A DNA stretch of 64,000 nt from Mesorhizobium qingshengii. GTDB taxonomy: Bacteria; Pseudomonadota; Alphaproteobacteria; Rhizobiales; Rhizobiaceae. Below are positions 51,537-60,437 of the stretch, in pieces. The number at the start of each line of letters is the position of its first letter. Within the stretch, counting starts at the first letter, position 1. Under the pieces are notes generated by a model. The model did not search any database. It had not been told where the DNA came from and was given only the letters and a program-made list of their open reading frames with translations. Made by a program: the position numbers and the translations under genes. The stretch spans positions 141,224 through 205,223 of the forward strand of contig NZ_JAPFQA010000009.1 of assembly GCF_027563465.1 (NCBI RefSeq). The letters run 5' to 3'.

Positions 51537-53468
51537 CTACCCGGTTGCTGTTCCAAGATAACAGCCTCGGTCAAGATGGCTGACGATCAGCTCCGCGGCC
51601 TCATCGGCGCTGATATCTGGCGTAATCGTTATGTGCGGAGCTTCGGGGCGCTCATAGGGACTGCCAATGCCAGTGAAATTCTGGATCAACCCGTTTCGGG
51701 CGCGTTGATACAGGCCCTTCGGGTCACGACCTTCCGCCACCTCCAGCGGCGTATCGATGAAGATCTCGACAAACTGTCCGGCGGCAAAGAGGTCGCGCGC
51801 CATCCGGCGTTCCGCCCGGAATGGTGAAATGAACGAAGCCAGCACTATCAACCCGGCATCGACCATCAGCTTGGCGGCTTCGGCCACACGACGAATGTTC
51901 TCGACACGGTCGGCGTCGGTAAAGCCAAGGTCCCTGTTCAGGCCGTGGCGAACATTGTCTCCATCCAGAAGATATGTGTGCTTGCCGATTGCGTGAAGAC
52001 GCTTCTCCACGAGATTGGCGATCGTCGACTTGCCGGCACCCGAGAGGCCCGTGAACCACAGCAGCGCCGGTTTTTGGCCTTTGGCGATCGCTCGCGCGTT
52101 CATGTCCACGTCCAGCGCCTGCCAATGGATATTGCTTGCCCTGCGCAGACTGAAGTCGATCATGCCAGCCCCGACCGTGTGATTGGTTATCCGGTCGATG
52201 ATGATGAATGCGCCGGTGTCATGCACTCGGCAGAAAGGATCGAAAGCAAGCGGCGCCTGTGTCATTATATTGACGAAGCCGACTTCGTTCTTTTCAAGGG
52301 TTTTGGTGGCGAGCTTCGCGAAATTATTGATGTCCACCCTGTGTTTTATATGGGTGACGCTCGCACCTACGGTGCTGGTGGCGAGCTTGATAAGATACGG
52401 ACGGCCGGGCATCAATGGATCGTCATGCATCCAAAGCACATGCGCCGCAAACTGATCGGACACTTCCGGGCGTTCGGCCGCGGCTGCCAGAACGTCGCCG
52501 CGGGAGACGTCGATCTCGTCCTCGAGCATCAGTGTGACCGCCTCGCCGGCACCTGCCTCGGGCAGGTCTCCATCCTGGGTGACAATACGCTTCACCAAGG
52601 TCGTCACGCCTGAGCGCGCCACCGCCACGCGGTCTCCCGGCCTTACCACGCCGGCTACAATGGTGCCGGCAAATCCGCGAAAGTCGAGGTTGGGACGATT
52701 GACCCATTGCACCGGCATGCGGAATGGGGCGGCGCGACGGTCGCTCTCCACCTCGATGGACTCCAGGTACTCGATGAGTGTCGGGCCTTGATACCAGGGG
52801 AGTTTGGCACTTCTGGTAAGAACATTGTCCCCATAACGGGCGGACAGGGGGATGGCCTGCAGCGAAACGAAGCCGAGCGGCTCCGCAAAACTTCGATAGG
52901 CCGTCTCGATCTCGTCGAATACGGCCTGCGAATAGTCAACCAGGTCGATCTTGTTGATCGCAAGAACGACGTGCCGGATTCCGAGCAGGGAAACGATGAA
53001 GGAATGTCGGCGGGTCTGGTCGAGGATTCCCTGCCTTGCATCGACAAGGATGATCGCAAGGTCGGCGTTGGAGGCGCCGGTAGCCATGTTGCGGGTATAT
53101 TGCTCATGACCGGGGGTGTCGGCGACGATGAACTTGCGTTGCTCGGTGGCGAAGAAACGATAGGCCACATCGATCGTGATGCCTTGTTCGCGCTCACTGG
53201 CAAGGCCGTCTACCAGAAGGGCAAAGTCGAGATCGTCGCCAGTCGTGCCGTGCCGGCGGGAATCAGCCGCAAGTGCCGCAAGTTGATCTTCCATCAGCAA
53301 CTGGGTGTCGTAGAGCAGCCTGCCGATCAGTGTCGACTTGCCGTCGTCCACGCTGCCGCAGGTGAGGAACCGCAACAGGCTCTTCCGCTCATGGGCATGA
53401 AGGTAGTCCGAGACGGTCTCGCATTTCGACGAAACTTCGAGTTCCTCGGTTTGAGCAAAACCCAGCAT
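51537..53468 (-). CDS. cysNC: Bifunctional sulfate adenylyltransferase subunit 1 / APS kinase (CysN-CysC, NodQ type)
   Basis: A 643-residue fusion. Residues 1-450 are the GTPase subunit of ATP sulfurylase, with P-loop GSVDDGKST at 38-46, DTPGHEQY and NKIDLVD. Residues about 455-643 are an APS kinase with its own P-loop GLSGAGKST near 470-478 and the LDGDNVRHGLN segment. Together with CysD it makes PAPS, the sulfate donor. In rhizobia this fused form is called NodQ when it serves Nod-factor sulfation; here it sits in a polysaccharide locus with two sulfotransferases and no nod genes. Its start overlaps the cysD stop by 1 base. Confidence 0.95.
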   Translation of the reverse strand: MLGFAQTEELEVSSKCETVSDYLHAHERKSLLRFLTCGSVDDGKSTLIGRLLYDTQLLMEDQLAALAADSRRHGTTGDDLDFALLVDGLASEREQGITIDVAYRFFATEQRKFIVADTPGHEQYTRNMATGASNADLAIILVDARQGILDQTRRHSFIVSLLGIRHVVLAINKIDLVDYSQAVFDEIETAYRSFAEPLGFVSLQAIPLSARYGDNVLTRSAKLPWYQGPTLIEYLESIEVESDRRAAPFRMPVQWVNRPNLDFRGFAGTIVAGVVRPGDRVAVARSGVTTLVKRIVTQDGDLPEAGAGEAVTLMLEDEIDVSRGDVLAAAAERPEVSDQFAAHVLWMHDDPLMPGRPYLIKLATSTVGASVTHIKHRVDINNFAKLATKTLEKNEVGFVNIMTQAPLAFDPFCRVHDTGAFIIIDRITNHTVGAGMIDFSLRRASNIHWQALDVDMNARAIAKGQKPALLWFTGLSGAGKSTIANLVEKRLHAIGKHTYLLDGDNVRHGLNRDLGFTDADRVENIRRVAEAAKLMVDAGLIVLASFISPFRAERRMARDLFAAGQFVEIFIDTPLEVAEGRDPKGLYQRARNGLIQNFTGIGSPYERPEAPHITITPDISADEAAELIVSHLDRGCYLGTATG

Positions 53469-54433
53469 CAGAAGTACCCCTCGCGCTTTTTCTTTTCCAT
53501 TGACGCCGCCTCATCATGATCGATCAGGCGGCCCGATCGCTCGGAAGTCCTCGCGACAAGCATTTCCTGGAGCACATCGGGAACAGTCGCGGCAGTGCTT
53601 TCGGTGGCCGCGGTGAGTGGGTAGCAACCAAGGGTGCGGAAGCGGACAGAGCGCATTTCGGGCACTTCGCCCGGACGTAGCGGCAGACGATCGTCATCCA
53701 CCATGATCCACTGTCCGTCGCGCTCCACGACCGGGCGCTTTGCCGCAAAGTAGAGCGACACGAGGGGGATGCGCTCCCTCATGATATATTGCCAGATATC
53801 GGTTTCGGTCCAGTTCGAGAGGGGGAAGACGCGAACAGATTCCCCAGCCTTCAGCCGGCCGTTGTAGAGGGTCCACAATTCCGGACGCTGGTTCTTTGGA
53901 TCCCAGCCATGGCTGTCGCTGCGAAGCGAAAACACTCTCTCTTTCGCGCGGCTTTTTTCCTCATCTCGCCGCGCCCCGCCGAAAGCGGCATCGAAGCCGA
54001 ACGAGGACAATGCCGATTTCAACGCTTCCGTCTTCATGATCTGCGTGTAGATCGATGAGTTGTGGGTAAAAGGCGTGATGCCCTCGGCGAGACCGGCTTC
54101 GTTGCGACGCACCAGCAGATTCAAACCAAGCCGCGCAACGGTCTCGTCGCGGAAGCGGATCATTTCCTTGAACTTCCAGGTCGTATCGATGTGGAGCAGG
54201 GGAAACGGCAATTGCGAGGGGTAGAAGGCCTTCATCGCAAGGTGCAGCATCACCGCGGAATCCTTGCCCACGGAATACAACATCACGGGGTTGCGCAACT
54301 CGGCCGCCACCTCTCGAATAATATGGATCGATTCTGCCTCGAGCCGCTGCAGATGAGTAAGGGACGGCGACGAGGGACCGGCGCGTCGCTGCGCTCTGGG
54401 CAAAGTGGCTAAAGCTTGAGGTGCAAGAGTCAT
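53468..54433 (-). CDS. cysD: Sulfate adenylyltransferase subunit 2 (CysD, NodP type)
   Basis: A 321-residue PP-loop adenylyltransferase that makes APS from ATP and sulfate with the CysN part of the next gene. The PP-loop is SVGKDS at residues 54-59. Further family segments are the ALSSFGFDAAFGGARRDEEK loop and SNWTETDIWQYI. An N-terminal extension of about 25 residues is present before the usual start region. The gene directly follows the flippase gene without a gap and is coupled to cysN-cysC by a 1-base overlap. Supply of sulfate for the locus's own sulfotransferases is the likely role. Confidence 0.95.
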   Translation of the reverse strand: MTLAPQALATLPRAQRRAGPSSPSLTHLQRLEAESIHIIREVAAELRNPVMLYSVGKDSAVMLHLAMKAFYPSQLPFPLLHIDTTWKFKEMIRFRDETVARLGLNLLVRRNEAGLAEGITPFTHNSSIYTQIMKTEALKSALSSFGFDAAFGGARRDEEKSRAKERVFSLRSDSHGWDPKNQRPELWTLYNGRLKAGESVRVFPLSNWTETDIWQYIMRERIPLVSLYFAAKRPVVERDGQWIMVDDDRLPLRPGEVPEMRSVRFRTLGCYPLTAATESTAATVPDVLQEMLVARTSERSGRLIDHDEAASMEKKKREGYF

Positions 54434-55834
54434 CTAGATTGCCTTTGAGGAGGAAAGACTTGCCGGATTGAGGCCGTCCGCTGGCCGTATCTGCCTGTCG
54501 GTGTGGATAGTCTTGAAAGCGTTCTGCAATGAAAGCGCCAAACCTGTGGTCCACAGTATGCCCAAGACGATGTGGGCGATGTTGCCGCCCATTGCACCGA
54601 TCCGCGGGATCAGCAGCAGTGCCGTCACGTGGAAGGCGACTGTCGCTAGGACAACGATCCGCAATACGTCGCGCTGCTTGCCCATCGCCAGCAGCGCGGA
54701 TCGGGCGGCAGAGCCGGAAAGCACGAAGGCGACCGCCACCATCTGCACGATGACGAGGTTGGCCGCGCCGAGAAAATCGGGCCCTGCGGTCCAGATGAGC
54801 AGCGGGCGAATCAGCGCCGCGACAACCAGTATGCAGAGGATTCCAAAGGCGAGCAGCATGGCTTCGGCCTGAAAGATCGCCCGCTTGAATTCCTTGATGC
54901 TTCCCTTCGCCCAAAGGCGGGCTACATCAGGGTAGAGGACATTCTGCACCTGGGGGCCGACTTGCTGGCCGACGCGTCCTATGCGCTTGGCGATTTGGTA
55001 CAGGCCGGCTGAAGCCGGGTCGGCGAGGAATCCGACCAGCAACGTATCGAGTTCCTGCGCGCTCACGCGCAAGGTGAGCGAAATGTTCGAAGACCACGCG
55101 AAATTCCAGATGCCGGGAAAGCGGCTTGTGATCCCGGCCAGAGGCGCGCGCAGGATATTGTGGACGCCCTGCCAGTGCAGCGCCCGCATCGTCAACGTCA
55201 ACAGCGTCAGGGAGCCCAGTATCTGGGTTCCTCCCCAAACCGCGGCGAAATAGGCGAGATCAGCTTTGAGCAGCACGCCGAGGAGGCACAGCAGGACCCG
55301 CAAAACCGCGTTGAGCAGCTGCCCATAGGCCAGGAGGCGGAAGTTGCCGGCCATGCGCTGCACCGCGACCGGAACGCCTGATATCTGGAACAGCAGGACG
55401 CTGGAATACAGAACAAGCAGATGCACGATTTCTGCAGACCAGCCGAAGAATGGTGCGACGAGAAGAGCGACGCCCACGGCGATGACCCAGGCGCAAACGG
55501 CGGCGCCAACGTCGATAAGCAGGCCGAATTTCATGAGAATGCGCAGGCCATCGCGGTCTTCGGACGCGTTCAGGCCCGCCGCATATTTGATGATTGGCTG
55601 CCACGATTGGAAACTGACAACGCGCTCGACGACCCGCGTGAACGCGATAATCAATGCAAGCTGGCCATAGTTTGCCACGCCAAGTGCTCGCGCCGAAAGC
55701 GTAAAGGCCACAAGCCCGAGCAATGAGCCGAGAAAATTGCCCGTCAAAAGGTGTGCGATGTTGGCCAGGCGCGTGCGGCCGGCGCTCCTGTGTTTGAGGG
55801 CCTCCATCACACGCCGAGCCAGTCCTCTGATCAT
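54434..55834 (-). CDS. Lipid-linked oligosaccharide flippase (Wzx, MOP superfamily)
   Basis: A protein of about 466 residues with twelve or so hydrophobic spans, starting with ANIAHLLTGNFLGSLLGLVA, typical of Wzx/RfbX. It moves the undecaprenyl-linked repeat unit across the inner membrane. The start is uncertain: I use the ATG complement 55832-55834 (MIRGLARR); GTG at 55897 and ATG at about 55804 are possible, and none has a good ribosome binding site. The stop directly abuts the cysD gene. No second flippase is seen in the window, so it should serve the whole locus. Confidence 0.9.
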   Translation of the reverse strand: MIRGLARRVMEALKHRSAGRTRLANIAHLLTGNFLGSLLGLVAFTLSARALGVANYGQLALIIAFTRVVERVVSFQSWQPIIKYAAGLNASEDRDGLRILMKFGLLIDVGAAVCAWVIAVGVALLVAPFFGWSAEIVHLLVLYSSVLLFQISGVPVAVQRMAGNFRLLAYGQLLNAVLRVLLCLLGVLLKADLAYFAAVWGGTQILGSLTLLTLTMRALHWQGVHNILRAPLAGITSRFPGIWNFAWSSNISLTLRVSAQELDTLLVGFLADPASAGLYQIAKRIGRVGQQVGPQVQNVLYPDVARLWAKGSIKEFKRAIFQAEAMLLAFGILCILVVAALIRPLLIWTAGPDFLGAANLVIVQMVAVAFVLSGSAARSALLAMGKQRDVLRIVVLATVAFHVTALLLIPRIGAMGGNIAHIVLGILWTTGLALSLQNAFKTIHTDRQIRPADGLNPASLSSSKAI

Positions 55835-56183
55835 CGCAATCGTTGTCAAACTCACCCCACACCCCGTCCTTGCGGAGCACACAGATCCCAGGTCCACGCC
55901 AGAGCACTGCTGACGTCTTCCATCATCGGCGGAAAAGAAGAACCCGCCACAACCAAGTTCGGCTCTGTTGCAACCTCAATCAGTCAGGAGCCGAACATTG
56001 CTACGACTGATGGCCTAGCCCATTAGCGGTAAGGGATTCACGGCCCGCTGGACCCGGTCATGCATCTGAATTCAACCGCTTTTGTCACTCGCGCCGCGGG
56101 TCTGCCCCCTCGCGCCGGATTGCCAGGATGATCGAGGCTGCGCGCGCGGACCGCCCCCCAGGTTTCAATCCGATGGCAAGCCT
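55835..56183. other. Intergenic stretch of 349 bases, no gene recognised
   Basis: It separates the second sulfotransferase gene from the flippase gene, both on the minus strand, and should contain the flippase promoter. An earlier GTG start at 55897 would take 63 bases of it. No hairpin with a T-run and no credible open frame were seen. Confidence 0.45.
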
Positions 56184-57032
56184 TCAATTGTACCGCGAGA
56201 AATGGGTTCCGCCGCGGCAAAGCAGCTCCTTCGCCGCCGGGGTCAACCATTCGGTGCAGGTTCGCTCAATCAGCTCGGCCTGCGCGTCAGTGAGGTAGTC
56301 GGCGAAGCCGCCGACCTTCCCGCGACGCATGCGACGGCTTTCCGCATCGCCCCGGTCATACACATGCGCCGGCAGGCCCCCCGCCACCTCATGTTCACGC
56401 ATCGCTTCAAAACGGGAAGCCTCGATGGCCTCCTCGAGGTCCGGCGCGCACGGGACGTGCCCGAGAAACCGCAGAATGCGCGAGGATGTGCCGACAGGGT
56501 CGTCCGTCAGTTCTTCATAGCTCAACACGGCATGCCTGTGATGCGTCAGGCCCTTCGCCCAGCTGTTCAGATAGACAATGAGGGCGGGCAGACCTTGCCG
56601 GTAATCGTAGATGAAGGCATCCATGTCGCCCTCGAAGCGATGCTTGTGGCGCGTTGCGTGGAAATAGGCCGATACGACCACGTCGCGCGGATCGCGAACC
56701 ATGAAAATGACTGGCCGGCGAAAGAACAGCGTTCGCCTGTAGTCAAGATGCGAAACGAGGATGAGCGGCACCCGAGGGCGCTGTTCAGCGTAGCGGAAAG
56801 CAGGAATCCCGCGCTCCGGATCAAGGTCGAAGTTCGGAAGAACTTCGAACATGCGGAAGAGATCGACGTTCCCGTCGTGCGCTGTCCGGCTGAAATAATC
56901 CGATAGGATATGCCTGAACCAGGTTCGCCCCGATTTAGGATAGGAAACAAGGAATGCATCTGCCCCGGAGCCAGCCCAGGTCATCTTGATGCGTGTTTCC
57001 ATCTTGCGCAAAGCGCGACCGGTGGTCAGCAT
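56184..57032 (-). CDS. PAPS-dependent sulfotransferase (family 1 type)
   Basis: A 282-residue sulfotransferase of the cytosolic-type family. The 5'-phosphosulfate loop is SYPKSGRTWFRHIL near residues 30-43, the 3'-phosphate motif is VRDPRDVVVSAYFHA, and the C-terminal PAPS loop RRGKVGGFADYLT is present. These are the three classical elements of Sulfotransfer_1, so the enzyme should be active. Its first bases overlap the end of the GT4 gene by 7; an internal ATG at 57002 is an alternative start. It differs clearly from the enzyme at 49.4-50.3 kb, so two different positions may be sulfated. Confidence 0.92.
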   Translation of the reverse strand: MLTTGRALRKMETRIKMTWAGSGADAFLVSYPKSGRTWFRHILSDYFSRTAHDGNVDLFRMFEVLPNFDLDPERGIPAFRYAEQRPRVPLILVSHLDYRRTLFFRRPVIFMVRDPRDVVVSAYFHATRHKHRFEGDMDAFIYDYRQGLPALIVYLNSWAKGLTHHRHAVLSYEELTDDPVGTSSRILRFLGHVPCAPDLEEAIEASRFEAMREHEVAGGLPAHVYDRGDAESRRMRRGKVGGFADYLTDAQAELIERTCTEWLTPAAKELLCRGGTHFSRYN

Positions 57033-58237
57033 GGCGAGAGCTCTTCATTGCCGCGCGACGCCAGGGCAGCGCGAATGACTTGGTCCCAGTTCTGCATTAC
57101 ATATTCGGGAGTGAACCTGGCAGCACTTACCCCCGCCGCCGCGCCTAGCCTCTGGCGCAGGTTTTCATCGCCAAGCAGCCGTCTTAGGCCCGCCGCGAGC
57201 GCATCGACATTTCCGCTTTCGACGAGAAGTCCATTCTTCTCATTTTCAACCATCTCCCGAGGCCCCCACTGACAGTCGAAGGATATGACGGGCAGGCCGG
57301 CTGCCATGGCCTCCAGCAGCACGATCCCCCAACCTTCGTAGCGGGACGAAAGCACGAAGGCATCGGCGGTCTCCACCCAGATGCCGGGCTGGCTGGTTAT
57401 CCCGGGCATTTCAACGCAGTCGTGCAGGCCCAGGCGATCACGCTCGGCCTCAAGCTCGGCGCGGTCAGGACCCTCGCCCCAAATCACCAATTTCCATTCG
57501 GGGAAATCGCGGCGGACGTTCTCGAATGCCTTTAGCAGAAGGTCGAACCCTTTCTGCGGGACCAGCCGGCCGACGGCGACGAGCAAGTTTCCGCCCCGGC
57601 GCGGTTTGCCTGTCGCGGGAAGATCGACCGGATTGGGAATGACCCAGCTTCGCTTGCGCATGGCAGGGCTGAAGTAATTCAGCGCTCCATTGGTCATGGT
57701 GACCAATCCGAAGGCGGATGGATAAAGCTTCGCCCGAAGAAAGCGCCAGATCGGGCCCACGTCCTGCAGGGCAGGATTGTTGCGCTCCGAAACCACAACG
57801 CTAAGGCCGAGCCCCCGGCTTGCTGCCAGCGACATCACGTTGGTGCGCGTGAGAAAGCTCAGGGTCACATCCGGGGCCAGCCTCTTGAGCGCTTGGCGCA
57901 GAAGAAATACCCGACGCGCGCTTGCGACAATTGCCCCTAGCTTCGATCTTTTCACCTGTGGCAATCCCAACCGCTCTATCCTGACCGCGGGATCGAAACG
58001 ATAGTAGGGTGGGGGACCGGGTGGCTCGAATGTAACCAGAGTCACGAGCCAGCCTCTTGCGGCCCACTGGTTGGCGAGGACATTGACGACATGTTCGGTG
58101 CCGCCGGCGCCCAGTCCAGGCAGCACGATCAACACATGCGGCCGGCGCGAGCCAATGCGCAGGCGTTCGGCCACAACGGCATCGCCATCCAGAAGTGCCA
58201 AGCCGACGCCATAGTCCATCGACCGTTCCAATCCCAA
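57026..58237 (-). CDS. Glycosyltransferase family 4
   Basis: A 403-residue GT-B enzyme. The glycine-rich start of the acceptor domain reads VLIVLPGLGAGGTEHVVNVL near residues 35-54. The donor domain has AVGRLVPQKGFDLLL and YEGWGIVLLEAMAAGLPVISFDCQWGP; the last part (F-D-C-x2-G-P) is common in GT4 enzymes that transfer N-acetylated amino sugars. It is coupled to the sulfotransferase gene by a 7-base overlap, so the sulfated sugar may be the one it adds. An internal ATG at about 58219 is another possible start. Confidence 0.92.
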   Translation of the reverse strand: MGLERSMDYGVGLALLDGDAVVAERLRIGSRRPHVLIVLPGLGAGGTEHVVNVLANQWAARGWLVTLVTFEPPGPPPYYRFDPAVRIERLGLPQVKRSKLGAIVASARRVFLLRQALKRLAPDVTLSFLTRTNVMSLAASRGLGLSVVVSERNNPALQDVGPIWRFLRAKLYPSAFGLVTMTNGALNYFSPAMRKRSWVIPNPVDLPATGKPRRGGNLLVAVGRLVPQKGFDLLLKAFENVRRDFPEWKLVIWGEGPDRAELEAERDRLGLHDCVEMPGITSQPGIWVETADAFVLSSRYEGWGIVLLEAMAAGLPVISFDCQWGPREMVENEKNGLLVESGNVDALAAGLRRLLGDENLRQRLGAAAGVSAARFTPEYVMQNWDQVIRAALASRGNEELSPC

Positions 58238-58410
58238 AGCCCTGATCCCCTTACTATCCGGCCTTTTGTCTCTCGGAAGAGTTGGACATTGGGATGCCTC
58301 GAAGAGGATCGGTTACCTCTAAAGGTGGACTTGGGCGTAGAAGCGAAGCGAACAATAGAAAAGGGCGGCGTCCGCTGCCGCTTGCGGCCGTGAATTGGAG
58401 TCAGGATTTC

Positions 58411-59310
58411 ATGCGCATAGCCTTTGTCGGCGCGGTGGAAGGATCGCGTGTTGCTTTCGACGCCCTCGTCGCAGCGGGTATGACGCCGTCGCTGCTCGTT
58501 ACCGTTGCGGTCGACGCTTCCGCACGCCACTCCGATTTCGTCGATTTGGCGGGTCCAGCGCGCGCAGCGGGAGTAGAAGTCCACCTGACCAAGAACATCA
58601 ACGCGCCCGATACAATCGCGAAGCTCCAAGAAGGGCAACCCGATTTGACGCTGGTGGTCGGCTGGTCGCAGATCTGCCGCGCCGAGTTTCGCTCTGTCGC
58701 CCGCTTCGGCTCGGTAGGCTTCCATCCGGCGCCGTTGCCGCGCTTCCGAGGCAGGGCGGTGATCCCCTGGACGATCATCGCGAACGAGAAGGAGACTGGG
58801 TCGACATTCTTCCGGCTCGATGAAGGCGTCGACAGCGGTCCGATTGTCCTGCAGAAGCTTTTTGCCGTCGCGCCGGACGAGACCGCGCGTTCGCTCTACG
58901 AAAAGCACAAGCAGGCCCTGTTGGAGATGACACCTCTCGTTGTGTCAGCGATCGCCCGTGACAATAGAGCGGGTGTTGCGCAGGACGACTCCCTCGCCAG
59001 CTACTGTGCCAAGCGTTCGGCGGATGACGGGATAATCGACTGGACGCAGACGGCCGAAAGTATTCTGCGTTTTGTCCGCGCTATTGGCGATCCCTATCCG
59101 GGCGCCTTCACCCTTGATGATGGGGCCAAAATCGTGGTCGACAGGGCATGCATGTTTGCGGGGCGAGGGCGCTACATAGGGCTGACTGGCCAGGTGCAAA
59201 CGCATACCGACAGCGGCTTTGCCGTGCTTTGCGGCGACGGAGCAACCATTGAGGTGACATCCTGGCGCGGCGCCAGGCCCAGGATCCACGCCAAGCTGGT
59301 GTCGGCCTAA
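58411..59310 (+). CDS. Formyltransferase-family protein (sugar N-formyltransferase candidate)
   Basis: A 299-residue protein related to methionyl-tRNA formyltransferase and to the sugar N-formyltransferases. The start ATG 58411 (MRIAFVGAVEGSR) has GGAG 12 bases upstream; the frame is open back to 58282 but that part looks non-coding. The active-site segment reads GFHPAPLPRFRGRAVIPWTI and then DEGVDSGPI: the His and Asp of the N-x-H...D triad are kept but the Asn is replaced by Gly. In this locus formylation of a UDP- or lipid-linked amino sugar, with N10-formyl-tetrahydrofolate as donor, is likely. It is convergent with the epimerase gene. Confidence 0.8.
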   Translation: MRIAFVGAVEGSRVAFDALVAAGMTPSLLVTVAVDASARHSDFVDLAGPARAAGVEVHLTKNINAPDTIAKLQEGQPDLTLVVGWSQICRAEFRSVARFGSVGFHPAPLPRFRGRAVIPWTIIANEKETGSTFFRLDEGVDSGPIVLQKLFAVAPDETARSLYEKHKQALLEMTPLVVSAIARDNRAGVAQDDSLASYCAKRSADDGIIDWTQTAESILRFVRAIGDPYPGAFTLDDGAKIVVDRACMFAGRGRYIGLTGQVQTHTDSGFAVLCGDGATIEVTSWRGARPRIHAKLVSA

Positions 59311-59408
59311 GAGGGTCCCACATTGGCCCTTTGCCTGTGCCACGGTCAGAGGCGCGTAATCCAAAGCAGCGCACTTAGGCGCCTGGCGATTCCGTTTGGC
59401 GACAGTCC

Positions 59409-60437
59409 CTAGGCGGCGATTGTCGGCCGCGATGGCCATTCTTCCAGATACCAACGTATGAAGGCAGCCACCCCCTCCTCGACGCTGGTCTTGGGGCGAA
59501 AGCCGGTAAGGGCCTCCAGGAGGCGAGGGTCGGCATAAGTCGCCTGCATGTCGCCTGATTGCATCGGCAACATCTTGCGGACGGCACGTTTGCCGAGACA
59601 ATTCTCGATGGTCTCGATGAAGGACAACAGCTCCACCGGCTGGCCAACGCCGATATTGACAACACGCCACGGTGCCACGGGTGACAGCGTGTCGACGACA
59701 TCCGGGCCAGACACCGGCCGGCCAGCCACCGGCACGCATCCGATGAGCCGGACGATGGCTTCGACAAGATCGTCGACATAGGTGAAATCGCGTTTCATCC
59801 CACCTTCGCCATAGACTTCGATCGGACGCTCGTTCTCGATGGCGTCGACAAACTTGAAGAGCGCCATGTCGGGTCGACCCCAGGGGCCATACACGGTGAA
59901 GAAGCGGAAAGATGTCGTTGGGATATGGAAAAGATGCGAATAGGAGTGTGACATCGCCTCGACCGCCTTCTTGGTGGCCGCGTAGAACGTCAGCGGCCAA
60001 TCGGTCTTGTCAGTCTCGACGAACGGGATTTGTTCATTCGCGCCATAGACCGAACTGGTGGAGGCAAGCAGCAGATGTCTTGGCTTCAGATCACGGGCAA
60101 GCTCAAGGACGTTGAAGGAACCGACCAGATTGCTGTCGGTGTAGCTTCGCGGATTGTCGATCGAGTACCGCACGCCAGCCTGCGCGGCCAGATGGACAAT
60201 CACATCGGGCATGGCCAAGTCCGCCGCCCGCCGGAGGGCGTCCATGTTTTCCAACTGTCCGATGTGGAAGCGGAAGGCGTCGTACCGCTGAAGCAAGGCA
60301 TGTCGGGAGTGCTTCAAGGCAACGTCATAGTATGGCGTCATCCCGTCGAAGCCGGTCACGGAGTGACCTTCGTCCAGCAGGCGGCGCGCCAGATGGAATC
60401 CGATAAATCCCGCGGTTCCGGTGACGAGATACCTCAT
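59409..60437 (-). CDS. UDP-glucuronate 4-epimerase (LpsL-like)
   Basis: A 342-residue extended SDR enzyme that interconverts UDP-GlcA and UDP-GalA. The NAD motif is TGTAGFIG at residues 6-13. The active site reads STSSVYGANEQIPF for the Ser/Thr part and FYAATKKA for Tyr-x3-Lys. The family phrase TPYYDVALKHSR is also seen. Its start overlaps the stop of the UDP-glucose dehydrogenase gene by 4 bases, so substrate and enzyme are produced together. The GalA made here would fit with the PL10-like lyase at 45.6-47.0 kb. Confidence 0.93.
   Translation of the reverse strand: MRYLVTGTAGFIGFHLARRLLDEGHSVTGFDGMTPYYDVALKHSRHALLQRYDAFRFHIGQLENMDALRRAADLAMPDVIVHLAAQAGVRYSIDNPRSYTDSNLVGSFNVLELARDLKPRHLLLASTSSVYGANEQIPFVETDKTDWPLTFYAATKKAVEAMSHSYSHLFHIPTTSFRFFTVYGPWGRPDMALFKFVDAIENERPIEVYGEGGMKRDFTYVDDLVEAIVRLIGCVPVAGRPVSGPDVVDTLSPVAPWRVVNIGVGQPVELLSFIETIENCLGKRAVRKMLPMQSGDMQATYADPRLLEALTGFRPKTSVEEGVAAFIRWYLEEWPSRPTIAA

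Noticed and set aside
51537..54433. Nod-factor gene island, because of NodP/NodQ-type genes
   Set aside because: No nodABC, nodH or nod-box-like sequence was seen; neighbours are polysaccharide genes. Housekeeping or polysaccharide sulfation explains the pair better.
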